61,553 nt of DNA, from positions 1 through 61,553 of the forward strand of contig JAJEAR010000015.1 in assembly GCA_022822665.1 (NCBI GenBank), in the 5' to 3' direction. Made by a program: the position numbers and the translations under genes. Source of the stretch: Alphaproteobacteria bacterium (GTDB lineage: Bacteria; Pseudomonadota; Alphaproteobacteria; Thalassobaculales; Thalassobaculaceae). The notes below the pieces were generated by a model that saw nothing but the letters and a program-made list of their open reading frames with translations, made no database searches and was not told the origin of the DNA. Below, piece by piece: positions 27,253-35,287 of this stretch (positions are counted from its first letter, which is position 1; every line of letters begins with the position of its first letter).

Positions 27253-28874
27253 GCATCGCGCCGGCGCCCCGGCTCGTCTACCGCCGGCCCGCGGCCGTCG
27301 GCTCCGGCAGTGCGGAACGGTGCGCGATCGTGATCATCGGCGCCGGGCCGGTCGGCCTTGCCGCGGCACTCGAACTCGCCCGTCTGGGTGTGCGCACGGT
27401 GCTGCTCGAGAAGGGCGACAGGCTTGCCACCGGCAGCCGGTCGATCTGCTGGTCAAAGCGCACGCTCGAGATCCTGGACCGTTCCGGAACCGCCGGGAGC
27501 ATGCTCGGGCACGGTGTTGTCTGGCAGACCGGGCGGGTCTACCGGGGTGAACGGCAGCTTTACGCCTTCGACCTGCTGCCCGAGACCGGGCATCGGATGC
27601 CGGCCTTCATCAACCTGCAGCAGTACCACGCGGAGGCCTGCATGATCCGGCGCCTGCAGCAGCTGGGGCTTGCCGACATCCGCTGGTGCAACGAGGTCAC
27701 CGGCGTGTGCAACCGTGACGCCGACGGTGCGCTCGTTCGGGTTCGTACGCCGGACGGCGAGTACGGGATCGAGGCCCGGTACGTGCTGGCCTGCGACGGG
27801 GTGCACAGCACGGTGCGGCGTTCCCTGGGGCTCGAAATGGTCGGGCGGAGTTTCGAGGAGCGGTTCCTGATCACCGACATCCGGGTCGAGGCGGGGTTTC
27901 CGTTCGAACGCCGGTTCTACTTCGAGCCGGCATTCCATTCGGGCCAGTCGGCCCTGTTGCACCGCCAGCCCGATAACCTGGTCCGGATCGACCTGCAACT
28001 CGGTCCCGATGCCGACCCGGAACGCGAGAGCGAGCCCGAACGGGTGACCGATAGGATCCGGCGCGTCGTCGGTCCCGGCACCCGGTTCGAACTGGAATGG
28101 ATCAGCGTGTACAGCTTCTCCTGCCGGCGGATGGAGCGGTTCCGCCACGGCTGCGTGTTCTTCGCCGGTGACGCCGCCCATGTCGTCAGCCCGTTCGGGG
28201 CCCGGGGCGGCAACGGCGGCGTACAGGACGTCGACAACCTCGCCTGGAAGCTCGCTCTGGTCGAGGCCGGCGCCGCACCCGCCTCCCTGCTCGACAGTTA
28301 CGATGACGAGCGGGTTCCGGCGGCGGACGAGAACATCCTGAATGCCGCGCGCAGCACCGACTTCATGACGCCGAAGAACCAGGCGAGTGCCGACCTGCGG
28401 GATGCGGTGCTCTCGCTGGCCGAGAGCGAGCCCTTCGCGCGCGCGCTGGTCAACAGCGGACGGCTGTCACTGCCGCACAGCTACTCCGGCTCCGCCCTCA
28501 GCAGCCCGGACGACCCTGCATTCGGCGGTCTCGGGCCGGCGCCCGGTGCGCCGGCCATCGACGCCCCCCTGGAGCCGGGGTGGCTGCTCGACCGTCTCGG
28601 CGGGCGGTTCGTGCTCCTGTGTTTCTCCGATACCGCCCGGAACGGGAAGCCACTCTGGTGTGAGGATATCCTTGCCAACCTGAAGCCACGCGTAGACGTG
28701 CTGGTGACGGAGGCAAGCGGCCTCGCCGCCCGCCGCTGGGCCGCCGTGCCCGGGTCGATGTACCTGCTGAGACCGGATCAGCATGTCGCCGCCCGCTGGC
28801 GGGAGGGGTGCGACGCCACCGCGCTCGCGCATGCGCTCGCACGGGCATGCGGCGGGAGGGAGACAGGACAGTGA
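27249..28874 (+). CDS. FAD-dependent aromatic monooxygenase
   Basis: A 541-residue class A flavoprotein hydroxylase like MhpA and PCP monooxygenase. The FAD loop is VIIGAGPVGLAAALELARLG (GAGPVG 31-36). The second fingerprint (DGVHSTVRRSLGLEM) is near 185, and GDAAHVVSPFGARGGNGGVQDV begins at residue 307. The C-terminal thioredoxin-like domain ends with SMYLLRPDQHVAARW, usual in this group. It adds one hydroxyl to a ring compound with NAD(P)H and oxygen. The ATG start overlaps the previous stop (27249-27252), and the stop overlaps the DUF2783 start (GTGA). Confidence 0.92.
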   Translation: MSIAPAPRLVYRRPAAVGSGSAERCAIVIIGAGPVGLAAALELARLGVRTVLLEKGDRLATGSRSICWSKRTLEILDRSGTAGSMLGHGVVWQTGRVYRGERQLYAFDLLPETGHRMPAFINLQQYHAEACMIRRLQQLGLADIRWCNEVTGVCNRDADGALVRVRTPDGEYGIEARYVLACDGVHSTVRRSLGLEMVGRSFEERFLITDIRVEAGFPFERRFYFEPAFHSGQSALLHRQPDNLVRIDLQLGPDADPERESEPERVTDRIRRVVGPGTRFELEWISVYSFSCRRMERFRHGCVFFAGDAAHVVSPFGARGGNGGVQDVDNLAWKLALVEAGAAPASLLDSYDDERVPAADENILNAARSTDFMTPKNQASADLRDAVLSLAESEPFARALVNSGRLSLPHSYSGSALSSPDDPAFGGLGPAPGAPAIDAPLEPGWLLDRLGGRFVLLCFSDTARNGKPLWCEDILANLKPRVDVLVTEASGLAARRWAAVPGSMYLLRPDQHVAARWREGCDATALAHALARACGGRETGQ

Positions 28875-29065
28875 GCGACCTGGTACGCGCTTCGCGCATC
28901 GATGATCCCGACCGCTGGTACGAGATGCTGATCGAGGCGCACGAGGGGCTGTCGGATGAAGACGGACGCCGGCTCAACGCCCGCCTCGTCCTGATCCTCG
29001 CCAACCAGGTGGGTGACATCACGGTTCTGGAAGACGCACTCGCCCTTGCGCGTCGCACGCTCTAG
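28871..29065 (+). CDS. DUF2783 small protein
   Basis: A 64-residue acidic helical protein: WYEMLIEAHEGLSDEDGRRLNARLVLILANQVGD matches DUF2783, a family known for lying directly after FAD monooxygenase genes. Its job is unknown. GTG 28871 overlaps the monooxygenase stop. The 3' end just overlaps the end of the convergent restriction remnant. Confidence 0.8.
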   Translation: MSDLVRASRIDDPDRWYEMLIEAHEGLSDEDGRRLNARLVLILANQVGDITVLEDALALARRTL

Positions 29066-29627
29066 CCCCAATACTGTTGTCTTAAAGAGGAGTCGGACAG
29101 AGTTCGTGACAGAGCGCGGCGAGTTCGGCCGCCGGTGTGCAGCGCGACAATCAACCTGAGACTCAACCGGAGATCGGCCTCGATATTGATCCGCGTTACC
29201 GGCTTCTGCAGTAGCTGCTCCAGGACCTCCTTCGCATTGTGCCCGATCCGGGTGTCCCCGATGACAACCAGCCAACGCTCGGCCCAGAGTTCAGGTTCCG
29301 AAATGGCGGTAAACTTGGCCATGTCGTCATAGCCGATGTCTTTCCCCCGCCCATGTTCGTCCAGCTTCCTGTCCTTGCACTGGATGGCGATCAGCCTGCC
29401 GTCGCTCTTCCGCCGGGCGACGGCATCCATCCCGAGGTCCGTGGTCTTCCGGTCGGGCCAGTCATCCCAAAGCCAAGCGTCGCCGATGTCCCAGTCGGCG
29501 ATCAGGGGAGCCAGTCGCGCGTCAGACGCTTGAGCCATTTGCCGTCGGTATCTTGCTGGCTCACTCGCTCGATTTCCGCCAGGGCGTCGGAAACCCGGAG
29601 TTCGGCATTGGGGGATTGGTTGTCCAT
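29062..29627 (-). pseudogene. restriction-endonuclease-like (PD-(D/E)XK) fragment, frameshifted
   Basis: This remnant begins at ATG 29627 (MDNQSPNAELRVSDAL) and runs to KWLKRLTRDWL. There the frame must change (about 29515) to go on as WDIGDAWLWDDWPDR, DLGMDAVARRKSDG and LIAIQCKDRKL. The D...G..A.....IAIQCK pattern is the nuclease core found at the N terminus of large type ISP/type I-like restriction helicases. The reading ends after LLQKPVTRINIEADL, where relatives would continue for hundreds of residues into a helicase. The tail (LSLRLIVALHTGGRT) is unlike the family, so a deletion probably joined it to other DNA. Not functional as a restriction enzyme. Confidence 0.6.
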
Positions 29628-29698
29628 GGGCATGGGCGGGGCCTCATGTGGGTCGGGACGTCGGCAGGGAACACGGGACCCGGCGTCCGGTGCGAAGC

Positions 29699-30148
29699 TC
29701 AAGATTGGCGGCCGGTCCAGGGATCCACCGTTTCGACGCCGGTGTTCCGGAATTCCGCCTGGTTGCGGGTCACGATGACAAGGCCGCGCACGGCCGCAGT
29801 GGCGGCGAGGAAGGCGTCCGGAACATGGTTGTCCAGCGGCTCGCCGCGGCGGCGCTTATCCTCCATGATCCGCGCGCAGGCTTGCGCATCCGCCGCAGAC
29901 CACGCCACGACCCGGTCCTCGAACTGGTCGTCGAGAAGGTCCCGGAATCGTTCGGTGATCTCGCGGCGACGCCGGCCGGGGTCGAGCCGGCCGATACCGT
30001 TCAGAATCTCCCAGACGGTGACGGACGCGATACCCAGCCCCTCGTCGGCGATGGAATCGAGGAAGGCGGCAACCTTCGGGTCAGGCCGCGGCCGCATCAT
30101 TTCGGAAACCGCATTCGTGTCGACCAGCCATGCAAGCCGGACCGTCAT
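29699..30148 (-). CDS. vapC: VapC-type PIN-domain toxin
   Basis: A 149-residue PIN ribonuclease. The acidic pocket is Asp10 (LVDTNAVSE), Glu47 (VTVWEILNG) and Asp111 (VPDAFLAA), followed by VTRNQAEF near 127-133. Toxins of this type cleave RNA, often tRNA, when the antitoxin is lost. ATG at 30146-30148 overlaps the antitoxin stop (ATGA), the usual order and coupling of antitoxin first. No damage is seen, so it is likely active. It lies between a broken restriction gene and a KAP fragment, in a region rich in defence-type remnants. Confidence 0.92.
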   Translation of the reverse strand: MTVRLAWLVDTNAVSEMMRPRPDPKVAAFLDSIADEGLGIASVTVWEILNGIGRLDPGRRRREITERFRDLLDDQFEDRVVAWSAADAQACARIMEDKRRRGEPLDNHVPDAFLAATAAVRGLVIVTRNQAEFRNTGVETVDPWTGRQS

Positions 30149-30402
30149 TCCTCCTCCGCTCCGGCGAACGACAGCGGTCTGTAGCCGAGGTGGGCCGGCG
30201 GCGGCAGCTCGACGCCGTGCTCCTCCCCGAAATACCGCGCGAAGGCTTCGGACGGTTTTAGCCGGCGTTCGCGTTTCGCGCGCGTTTCGCGGATCAGGCG
30301 GCGCACCAGTTCTTCCATCGATACCCCGGCCTGCCGGGCCTCGCGCCGCAGCCAGGACTTGTCTCCGGGGTCGATGTCGCGGACGACAATGCTTGTGCTC
30401 AT
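30145..30402 (-). CDS. vapB: FitA/VapB-like antitoxin
   Basis: An 85-residue antitoxin. The N-terminal half (SIVVRDIDPGDKSWLRREARQAGVSMEELVRRLI) has the strand-helix-helix pattern of ribbon-helix-helix proteins such as FitA. The C-terminal half (SEAFARYFGEEHGVELPPP) is the toxin-wrapping tail. ATG 30402. The stop lies inside the toxin start. It should bind the inverted repeat upstream. Confidence 0.88.
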   Translation of the reverse strand: MSTSIVVRDIDPGDKSWLRREARQAGVSMEELVRRLIRETRAKRERRLKPSEAFARYFGEEHGVELPPPAHLGYRPLSFAGAEEE

Positions 30403-30420
30403 GCCGACGCCTCCGGCTCC

Positions 30421-30447
30421 ATATCAACCGCGATGATATCGAATTAT
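30421..30447 (-). promoter_or_regulatory. probable vapBC promoter and operator
   Basis: ATATCA (30421-30426) and TGATAT (30434-30439) form an inverted repeat with a seven-base spacer, 19 bases upstream of the antitoxin ATG. Read on the minus strand, CATAAT (30447-30442) is a good -10 and directly precedes the repeat. TTGGCC further up is a possible but closely spaced -35. The stretch is AT-rich compared with the surrounding DNA. Binding of VapB there would block transcription. Confidence 0.55.
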
Positions 30448-30482
30448 GCTATCTGGGGTCAATGGCCAACGCTGGTGGCCTG

Positions 30483-30539
30483 TCGACAGCTGTTGGTATC
30501 GGGCTGTTCGCCTGCGTGGACAAAACCGGCAGCTGTCGA
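30483..30539. repeat. 10-bp inverted repeat
   Basis: TCGACAGCTG (30483-30492) and CAGCTGTCGA (30530-30539) are perfect inverted copies 37 bases apart, in gene-free DNA between the VapBC promoter and the KAP remnant. The role is unknown; it could be a regulator site or an old recombination or element end. The rest of 30448-30722 holds no recognisable gene. Confidence 0.45.
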
Positions 30540-30722
30540 GACTGTCGCTCACAACGCGACCGGCGGCGCATTTCGGCGGCGACCCGCATTTGGCTGCGCC
30601 GCGCCGGTACACGCTGTCAGCGGGCTGCAGAAGGGCAGTTTCGTGTTGTTTGAGCCGCTCTCCCTGCCCTATCAGGGGTGCCGATACACTGTTCGTCTCG
30701 AATCAGTCAGTAAGTCCAGTTG

Positions 30723-30925
30723 ATGAAGTTTCATGTCCAACCAGTGCCGGTCATCGCTTCACCCCACGCACCGTTCGAGAACGACCGGCTGAATCGGACC
30801 GAGGCGGCCGGAATCCTTACCAGCCTGGTAGGCTCGATCGTGGGACCTTGTGTTATTGCCCTCGACGCGGCATGGGGCATGGGGAAAACCACGTTCCTGC
30901 GTATGTAGCAGCAGACTCTGGAAAC
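30723..30925 (+). pseudogene. KAP family P-loop NTPase, N-terminal remnant
   Basis: From ATG 30723 the frame reads APFENDRLNRTEAAGILTSL and then ALDAAWGMGKTTFLRM, the start of a KAP NTPase with Walker A GMGKTTF. KAP proteins are membrane-linked ATPases, often in defence islands. The frame stops at TAG 30906-30908, where KAP proteins usually have Trp (LxMW). Past the stop, in the same frame, QQTLETGGF still looks like KAP, so the nonsense codon arose after the protein was already coded. The next residues belong to a UgpC-type ATPase. The rest of KAP (over 400 residues) is gone. Confidence 0.7.
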
Positions 30926-31385
30926 CGGCGGTTTCGTGGAGCAGGTCGGCACGCCGCTCGAGATCTACGATGCGACGGCCACGCTGTTCGTCGCCGGCTT
31001 CATCGGCTCGCCCGCGATGAACTTCCTGCCGGGGACGGTTGCCGATGACGGGAGCGGAGCCCACCTCGATGGGGCGGAGCCGACGCTGTCGGTTGCGCCG
31101 CCCGCTTCCGCCGGCAGGGGCCGGATCACGGTCGGCATCCGGCCGGAGCACCTGGAGCCTGTTTCCCGCGAGGAGGCGGCGCTCGAAGTCGTCGTCGAAC
31201 TCGTCGAGGCGCTCGGCGCGGACAGCCTGGTCCACGGACAGCTGGCCGACGGCGGAGAGAGTGCGGCGGTGACCGTGCGCCTGGACGGCGCCCGGCGTGT
31301 CGCGACCGGAGAGGTGCTGTCCCTGGCCGTTGCGCCGAAACACGTCCACTTCTTCGACCCCGTCGACGGCACGCGGCTGACCTGA
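30920..31385 (+). pseudogene. UgpC/MalK-type ABC ATPase, C-terminal remnant
   Basis: The sequence from [15 protein letters not shown] to the stop at 31385 is the end of a sugar/glycerol-3-phosphate ABC ATPase. [16 protein letters not shown] is the strong family signature, followed by the regulatory TOBE domain ([15 protein letters not shown] and [15 protein letters not shown]). The N-terminal ATPase half, with Walker A, signature motif and Walker B, is missing. The remaining part cannot hydrolyse ATP. It sits directly before a glycerophosphodiesterase and glpD. That matches an old ugp/glp locus, in which the upstream part was cut away and replaced with KAP DNA. Confidence 0.75.
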
Positions 31386-31393
31386 GCGGGCAC

Positions 31394-32309
31394 ATGCTGG
31401 AAATAGGCGGGCATCGCGGCGCACGGGGGGCTGCTGCCCAAAAACACGCTCCCGGCATTCGAGTGCGCGATCGCGCTCGCTGTTGATACCCTCGAGTTCG
31501 ACATCGGGTTGACCCGGGACGGCGTTCCCGTCGTCCATCACGACCACGCGCTCAACCCGGGCCACACGCGTGATGCCGGCGGCAGGTGGCTGACGCCGCC
31601 AGGGCCGCTGCTTCGGGACCTGGACATGCTGGAGCTGTCGGAATTCGATGTCGGCAGGGCGAAGCCGGGCAGCCCGACATCCGCAAGGTTTCCGCACCAG
31701 CGGGCGTCCGACGGTGCGCATATCCCGACCCTGGCGGAGGTCCTGGCGTTGGGACGCCGGCCGGAGGCCGATGGGGTCGGCTTCGACATCGAAATCAAGC
31801 TGTCGCCCCTGGCACCAGGCGAAACGGCGCCGCCGGAGGCGTTCGCAGAGGCGGTCGTGGCGGCATTGAGGGCGGAGGGGATGATTCCCCGATCGAGCGT
31901 CCGGGCATTCGACTGGCGCGTGCTTCAAGAGATCCGCAGGCTCGCGCCGGAGGTCCCCCTGGGCTGCCTGACGGCCGAACAGGAATGGCGCGACAACATC
32001 CTGCGCGACCGGCCCGGACCGTCTCCCTGGACAGCCGGCCTGGATATCCACGCGCATGGCGGCTCGGTGCCGGGGATCGTGCATCGTTTCGGCGGGCCGG
32101 TATGGTCGCCCTACTACACCGAACTGACTGCACAATCACTGGCCGAGGCCCGGGATCTCGGTCTCAGGGTCGTTGTCTGGACGGTGAACGACGTTCACGA
32201 CATGCAGGCACTGGCCCGTCTTGGCGTTGATGGCATCGTCACTGATTATCCCGACCGCGCCATCGAGGCGCTGGCGCCCTGGCGTCAGAACGCGCCGCAG
32301 ACCCTCTGA
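31394..32309 (+). pseudogene. ugpQ: glycerophosphodiester phosphodiesterase, frameshifted
   Basis: A UgpQ-type enzyme that would cleave glycerophosphodiesters to glycerol-3-phosphate. ATG 31394 gives MLEIGGHRGARG with the active-site His-Arg. At the run of six Gs (31425-31430) one extra G throws the frame off; removing it gives LLPKNTLPAFE and then LEFDIGLTRDGVPVVHHD, with the metal Glu/Asp and second His. The rest, from 31509, is intact: GFDIEIK, AFDWRVLQEI and WTVNDVHDMQAL. Length after repair is about 304. The defect may be a sequencing error, or a slippage site. It overlaps the 3' end of the convergent glpD by 25 bases and follows the ugpC remnant by 8. Confidence 0.82.
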
Positions 32310-33802
32310 AGATAGGCTCCCAGGCGCGCCGCGCCGTCGGTGGAGACGCAGAGGCCCTTGTGGGTACGTCGCCACAGGACGTCCTCGGCGGTCAGGGCCC
32401 ACTCCCGGTGGACCAGGTGCTCCACCTCCGCTTCGTACAGCCCGGCTCCGAAATGCTCGCCAAGATCGGCGACGCTCCCGCGGCCGGCAAGCAGGGTATC
32501 CGTCTCGGTCCCGTAATGGCGCATGTAGTGCCCGAGAAGCCCCTCGGGCAGCCATGAAAGGCGCGCCGCGCACCGGGCCGCGAACGAGGCGATATCCGCA
32601 CCGGGGATATCTCCGCCGGGAAGCGGTGCGACGCGGGTCCATCCCGGCCGGTTGACGCCGAGAGGCCCGGACAGCAGGTCCACTGCCTGCTCGGCAAGCC
32701 TGCGATAGGTCGTGATCTTGCCGCCAAATACCGAGAGAATCGGAGCCGGCCCGCGGTCGAGCTTGAGAACATAGTCGCGAGTGACCTCGCTTGCATTTTC
32801 TGCCTTGTCGTCGAACAGCGGACGGATACCGGAATAGGTCCACACCACGTCGTCCGGCGTGACAGGTGTCTCGAAATAGTGGTTCGCGGCCTCGCAGATG
32901 TAGTCGATTTCCCCGGGCGTTATCTCGACCCGTCCGGGCTCGCCGGTGAACTCCACGTCCGTCGTTCCCAGCAGGGTATAGTTCTCCTCGAAGGGAAGCG
33001 CGAACAGCACACGCCCGTCTCCGCCCTGGAAGATGTAGGCATGGGCGTGGTCGAAGAGCCTGGGCACCACGATGTGGCTGCCCTTGACGAGCCTCACACT
33101 CCGGTCCTCATCCGCGCCGCTGGCGAGCGAGAGGGTACGGCCTACCCAGGGGCCGGTCGCATTGGCGACAGCTCGTGCAGTGACGGTGAACCGCTCGCCC
33201 GACAGCCGGTCTTTCAGAACGGCTTTCCAGCCCGAATTGCCCGGGGCGAGCGACACGCATTGCGTGCGCGTCCGGATCTCCGCGCCATTGGCCTGAGCGT
33301 CGCGTGCATTCAGCACGACCAGGCGGGAGTCCTGCACCCAGCAGTCGGAATATTCGAACGCCCGGCGATATCGGCCTTGCAGGGCGCGGCCGCTTTCATG
33401 CCGCCGCAGGTCCACGCTCGAGCTTGGCGGCAGTACGGCACGGCCGCCGAGGCGGTCGTAGAGAAACAGGCCCAGCCGGATCATCCACCAGGGGCGAAGC
33501 CCGGCGTGGTGCGGAAGCACGAAACGCATCGGCCAGACGATGTGCGGCGCGTTGCGCAACAGCACTTCGCGTTCGCGCAGGGATTCGCGCACGAGCCGGA
33601 AATTGTACTGTTCCAGGTACCGGAGTCCGCCATGGATCAGCTTGGTGCTAGCGGACGAGGTATGAGCAGCGAGGTCGTCCCGTTCACACAGCAGGACCCC
33701 GAGGCCGCGGCCCGCCGCGTCCCGCGCGATGCCGGCACCGTTGATGCCGCCGCCGACGACGAGCAGGTCCACCTTGCGGGGAGAGGGGCTTTCAAAAGCC
33801 AT
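32285..33802 (-). CDS. glpD: aerobic glycerol-3-phosphate dehydrogenase
   Basis: A 505-residue FAD enzyme on the inner face of the membrane, oxidising glycerol-3-phosphate to dihydroxyacetone phosphate and passing electrons to quinone. DLLVVGGGINGAGIARDAAGRGL near 12-34 is the FAD loop. SSASTKLIHGGLRYLEQ (about 49-65) and DVVWTYSGIRPLFDD (about 330) are typical GlpD segments. The C-terminal domain, with LLGHYMRHYG, is complete. ATG 33802 has AGGAAGG upstream. Its substrate is what the neighbouring phosphodiesterase would release, so the gene fits a glycerol-phosphate use locus. It appears intact. Confidence 0.95.
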   Translation of the reverse strand: MAFESPSPRKVDLLVVGGGINGAGIARDAAGRGLGVLLCERDDLAAHTSSASTKLIHGGLRYLEQYNFRLVRESLREREVLLRNAPHIVWPMRFVLPHHAGLRPWWMIRLGLFLYDRLGGRAVLPPSSSVDLRRHESGRALQGRYRRAFEYSDCWVQDSRLVVLNARDAQANGAEIRTRTQCVSLAPGNSGWKAVLKDRLSGERFTVTARAVANATGPWVGRTLSLASGADEDRSVRLVKGSHIVVPRLFDHAHAYIFQGGDGRVLFALPFEENYTLLGTTDVEFTGEPGRVEITPGEIDYICEAANHYFETPVTPDDVVWTYSGIRPLFDDKAENASEVTRDYVLKLDRGPAPILSVFGGKITTYRRLAEQAVDLLSGPLGVNRPGWTRVAPLPGGDIPGADIASFAARCAARLSWLPEGLLGHYMRHYGTETDTLLAGRGSVADLGEHFGAGLYEAEVEHLVHREWALTAEDVLWRRTHKGLCVSTDGAARLGAYLQRVCGAF

Positions 33803-33948
33803 TCGAACCCAGCCTTCCTGCGGGCGACCGAAGCGCCGGCCCGGCCCGGGAACCGATGAAGAACCGGTCGCTGCACCGCCTGTCAAGGCCAGACACGTCC
33901 CGGTGCGTAAACGTCCCGACGATGCGACGGCCTGCCGGAAACATGGCA

Positions 33949-34542
33949 TCAGCCGGGCTTCGCAGCGCGCCCGGTTGCAGCAGCCGGATGGACTCTCACG
34001 CGGTCGGGGAGGCTACTGCCTTGTCCGGTCGATCCGTCGACCGGAGAAAGGACTTCCGAACGGAACGCAAGACGCTGACGGCAGCCGCCGTTTCGGGGCT
34101 TCAGGCCGGCATCGCCGCCTGTCGGACGAAGGAACATACCCACGTCCTGCAGGGGGTCGAAATCGACAACGCGCCGGTTGCTCTCGATGTCGCCGAACAG
34201 GTCGACGGACCGTCCGCTGATCCCGTCGCTGAGCTCGGACACCCCGTCGTCGCCGCCCCGGGGCGCGCGCCCGGGTCCAGAACCGCCGGCATGGCCGTGC
34301 TGCCAGCCGGGCGCGTCGAACTCCGCCCGCCGCCCGGGATCGCCTGGCAGGTGACAGGCCCCGGTGACCTCGCGGAAGCGGTGGAGCGCCACCGTGTCGC
34401 CCCTGTTGGCATGGGGGGGATGCGGGTTTCCGGAAAACGCGCGGCGGGTTCGCTCGATCTCGTCCAGCGTGGCCGCGGGCTCCGCGCCGAGGATGTCGGG
34501 GGATCCTTCACGATCGCAGGTATGGCACGTGCAGTCCTTCAC
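33949..34542 (-). CDS. hypothetical protein, uncertain
   Basis: A minus-strand frame from GTG 34542 gives 197 residues with high G/C at third codon positions, which supports real or former coding. It starts with a three-cysteine patch (CTCHTC) and has GRSVDLFGDIESNRRVVDFDP in the middle. The C-terminal part is Arg/Gly/Pro-rich and unlike a folded domain. I recognise no family. The plus strand also has an open frame here, but its protein looks less natural. It may be a relic. The 146 bases between its stop and glpD hold nothing I recognise. Confidence 0.3.
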   Translation of the reverse strand: MKDCTCHTCDREGSPDILGAEPAATLDEIERTRRAFSGNPHPPHANRGDTVALHRFREVTGACHLPGDPGRRAEFDAPGWQHGHAGGSGPGRAPRGGDDGVSELSDGISGRSVDLFGDIESNRRVVDFDPLQDVGMFLRPTGGDAGLKPRNGGCRQRLAFRSEVLSPVDGSTGQGSSLPDRVRVHPAAATGRAAKPG

Positions 34543-34576
34543 GCGCGCGGTTGAACGGCGCAGATTGATACGAACA

Positions 34577-34600
34577 TCGTGTGACACGAATCTCGTGTCA
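34577..34600 (+). promoter_or_regulatory. palindromic operator at antitoxin start
   Basis: Three TCGTGT half-sites alternate in direction: TCGTGT 34577-34582, ACACGA 34584-34589 and TCGTGT 34593-34598. The last two extend to a perfect palindrome, TGACACGA (34582-34589) and TCGTGTCA (34593-34600), with spacer ATC. The final A is the first base of the antitoxin ATG. Such nested sites right on the start suit autoregulation by a ribbon-helix-helix antitoxin. Confidence 0.65.
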
Positions 34601-34842
34601 TGAAGAACGTCACCGTCACATTGCCGGAGGAAGTCGCAGCCTGGCTCAGGGTCCGGGCCGCCGAGGACGGGCGTAGCGTATCCAGATGGCTCGCGGAACT
34701 GCTTGAAGGAATGCGGCGCGGGGAGATTGAATACGACCTCGCCATGGAACGACTTCTGGCCCGCAAGCCGCGCAGGCTGAACTGGGTCGACGGACGCTGG
34801 CCGACGCGCGAGGAGTCGCATGACCGGACCGGTCTTCGTTGA
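34600..34842 (+). CDS. ribbon-helix-helix (CopG/VapB-like) antitoxin
   Basis: An 80-residue antitoxin: MKNVTVTLPEEVAAWLRVRAAEDGRSVSRWLAELL is a typical ribbon-helix-helix DNA-binding arm. The C terminus (PTREESHDRTGLR) matches a common VapB type that pairs with a PIN toxin. Its end overlaps the toxin start at 34820 by 23 bases. The toxin is broken, so this antitoxin has lost its partner but may still regulate the operator at its start. Confidence 0.8.
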   Translation: MKNVTVTLPEEVAAWLRVRAAEDGRSVSRWLAELLEGMRRGEIEYDLAMERLLARKPRRLNWVDGRWPTREESHDRTGLR

Positions 34843-35287
34843 CACCATCGTCCTCGTCTACTGGCAGGACACTTCGAGTCGAAGCAAGCAGTCCCGCGCC
34901 GGGGACTGGATGGCACATCCCGGGCACCTCTGAGCCACACGGAACAGCTTTCAGGTCCTGCAAGAGCCTTACGCCACGCTGACGCGCAAGGTGAAGCCGG
35001 CCTGCGACGCCGAGGAAGCACGCGCCATCGTGCGCGATCTCGCTGCGTGGCAACCGGTAGCGGTAGACCTGGCGATACTCGAAAGGGCCTGCCCAATCCA
35101 GGAGCGTTACATCCTGTCGTGGTGGAATTCGCTGATCGTTGTGACGGCGCACTCCTGTGCCTGTTCGGTGTTTCTGAAGGAGGACCTGCAGCATGGCCGG
35201 CTCCTCGGGCAGGTCAGGGTGATCGATCCCTTCGCATCGCCCGGGCTGGCGCTGCAGGAGGTCCTGGCTTCGCTGCAAGCCTGGTGA
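34820..35287 (+). pseudogene. VapC-type PIN toxin with internal stop
   Basis: The frame from ATG 34820 reads GPVFVDTIVLVYWQD (first acidic residue) and KQSRAGDWMAHPGHL, then meets TGA at 34931-34933. It continues in the same frame as ATRNSFQVLQEPYATLTRKV, LSWWNSLIVVTAH and FLKEDLQHG. Relatives have a tryptophan at the stop position (LW), so TGG to TGA is the simplest cause. The normal second acidic Asp (DALIV) is here Asn (WWNSLIV), another sign of decay. The end is at 35287. Loss of the toxin is neutral or helpful to the cell, so its decay is expected. Confidence 0.8.

Noticed and set aside
29062..29627. A working small restriction enzyme
   Set aside because: It needs a frameshift to be read and has no methylase or helicase partner; the C terminus leaves the family.
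30723..31385. A KAP-UgpC fusion protein
   Set aside because: An in-frame TAG and the loss of both core domains make a working fusion unlikely; described as two remnants.
33856..34554. A plus-strand gene opposite the hypothetical at 33949-34542
   Set aside because: Its product looks less natural and the codon pattern favours the minus strand; neither is certain.
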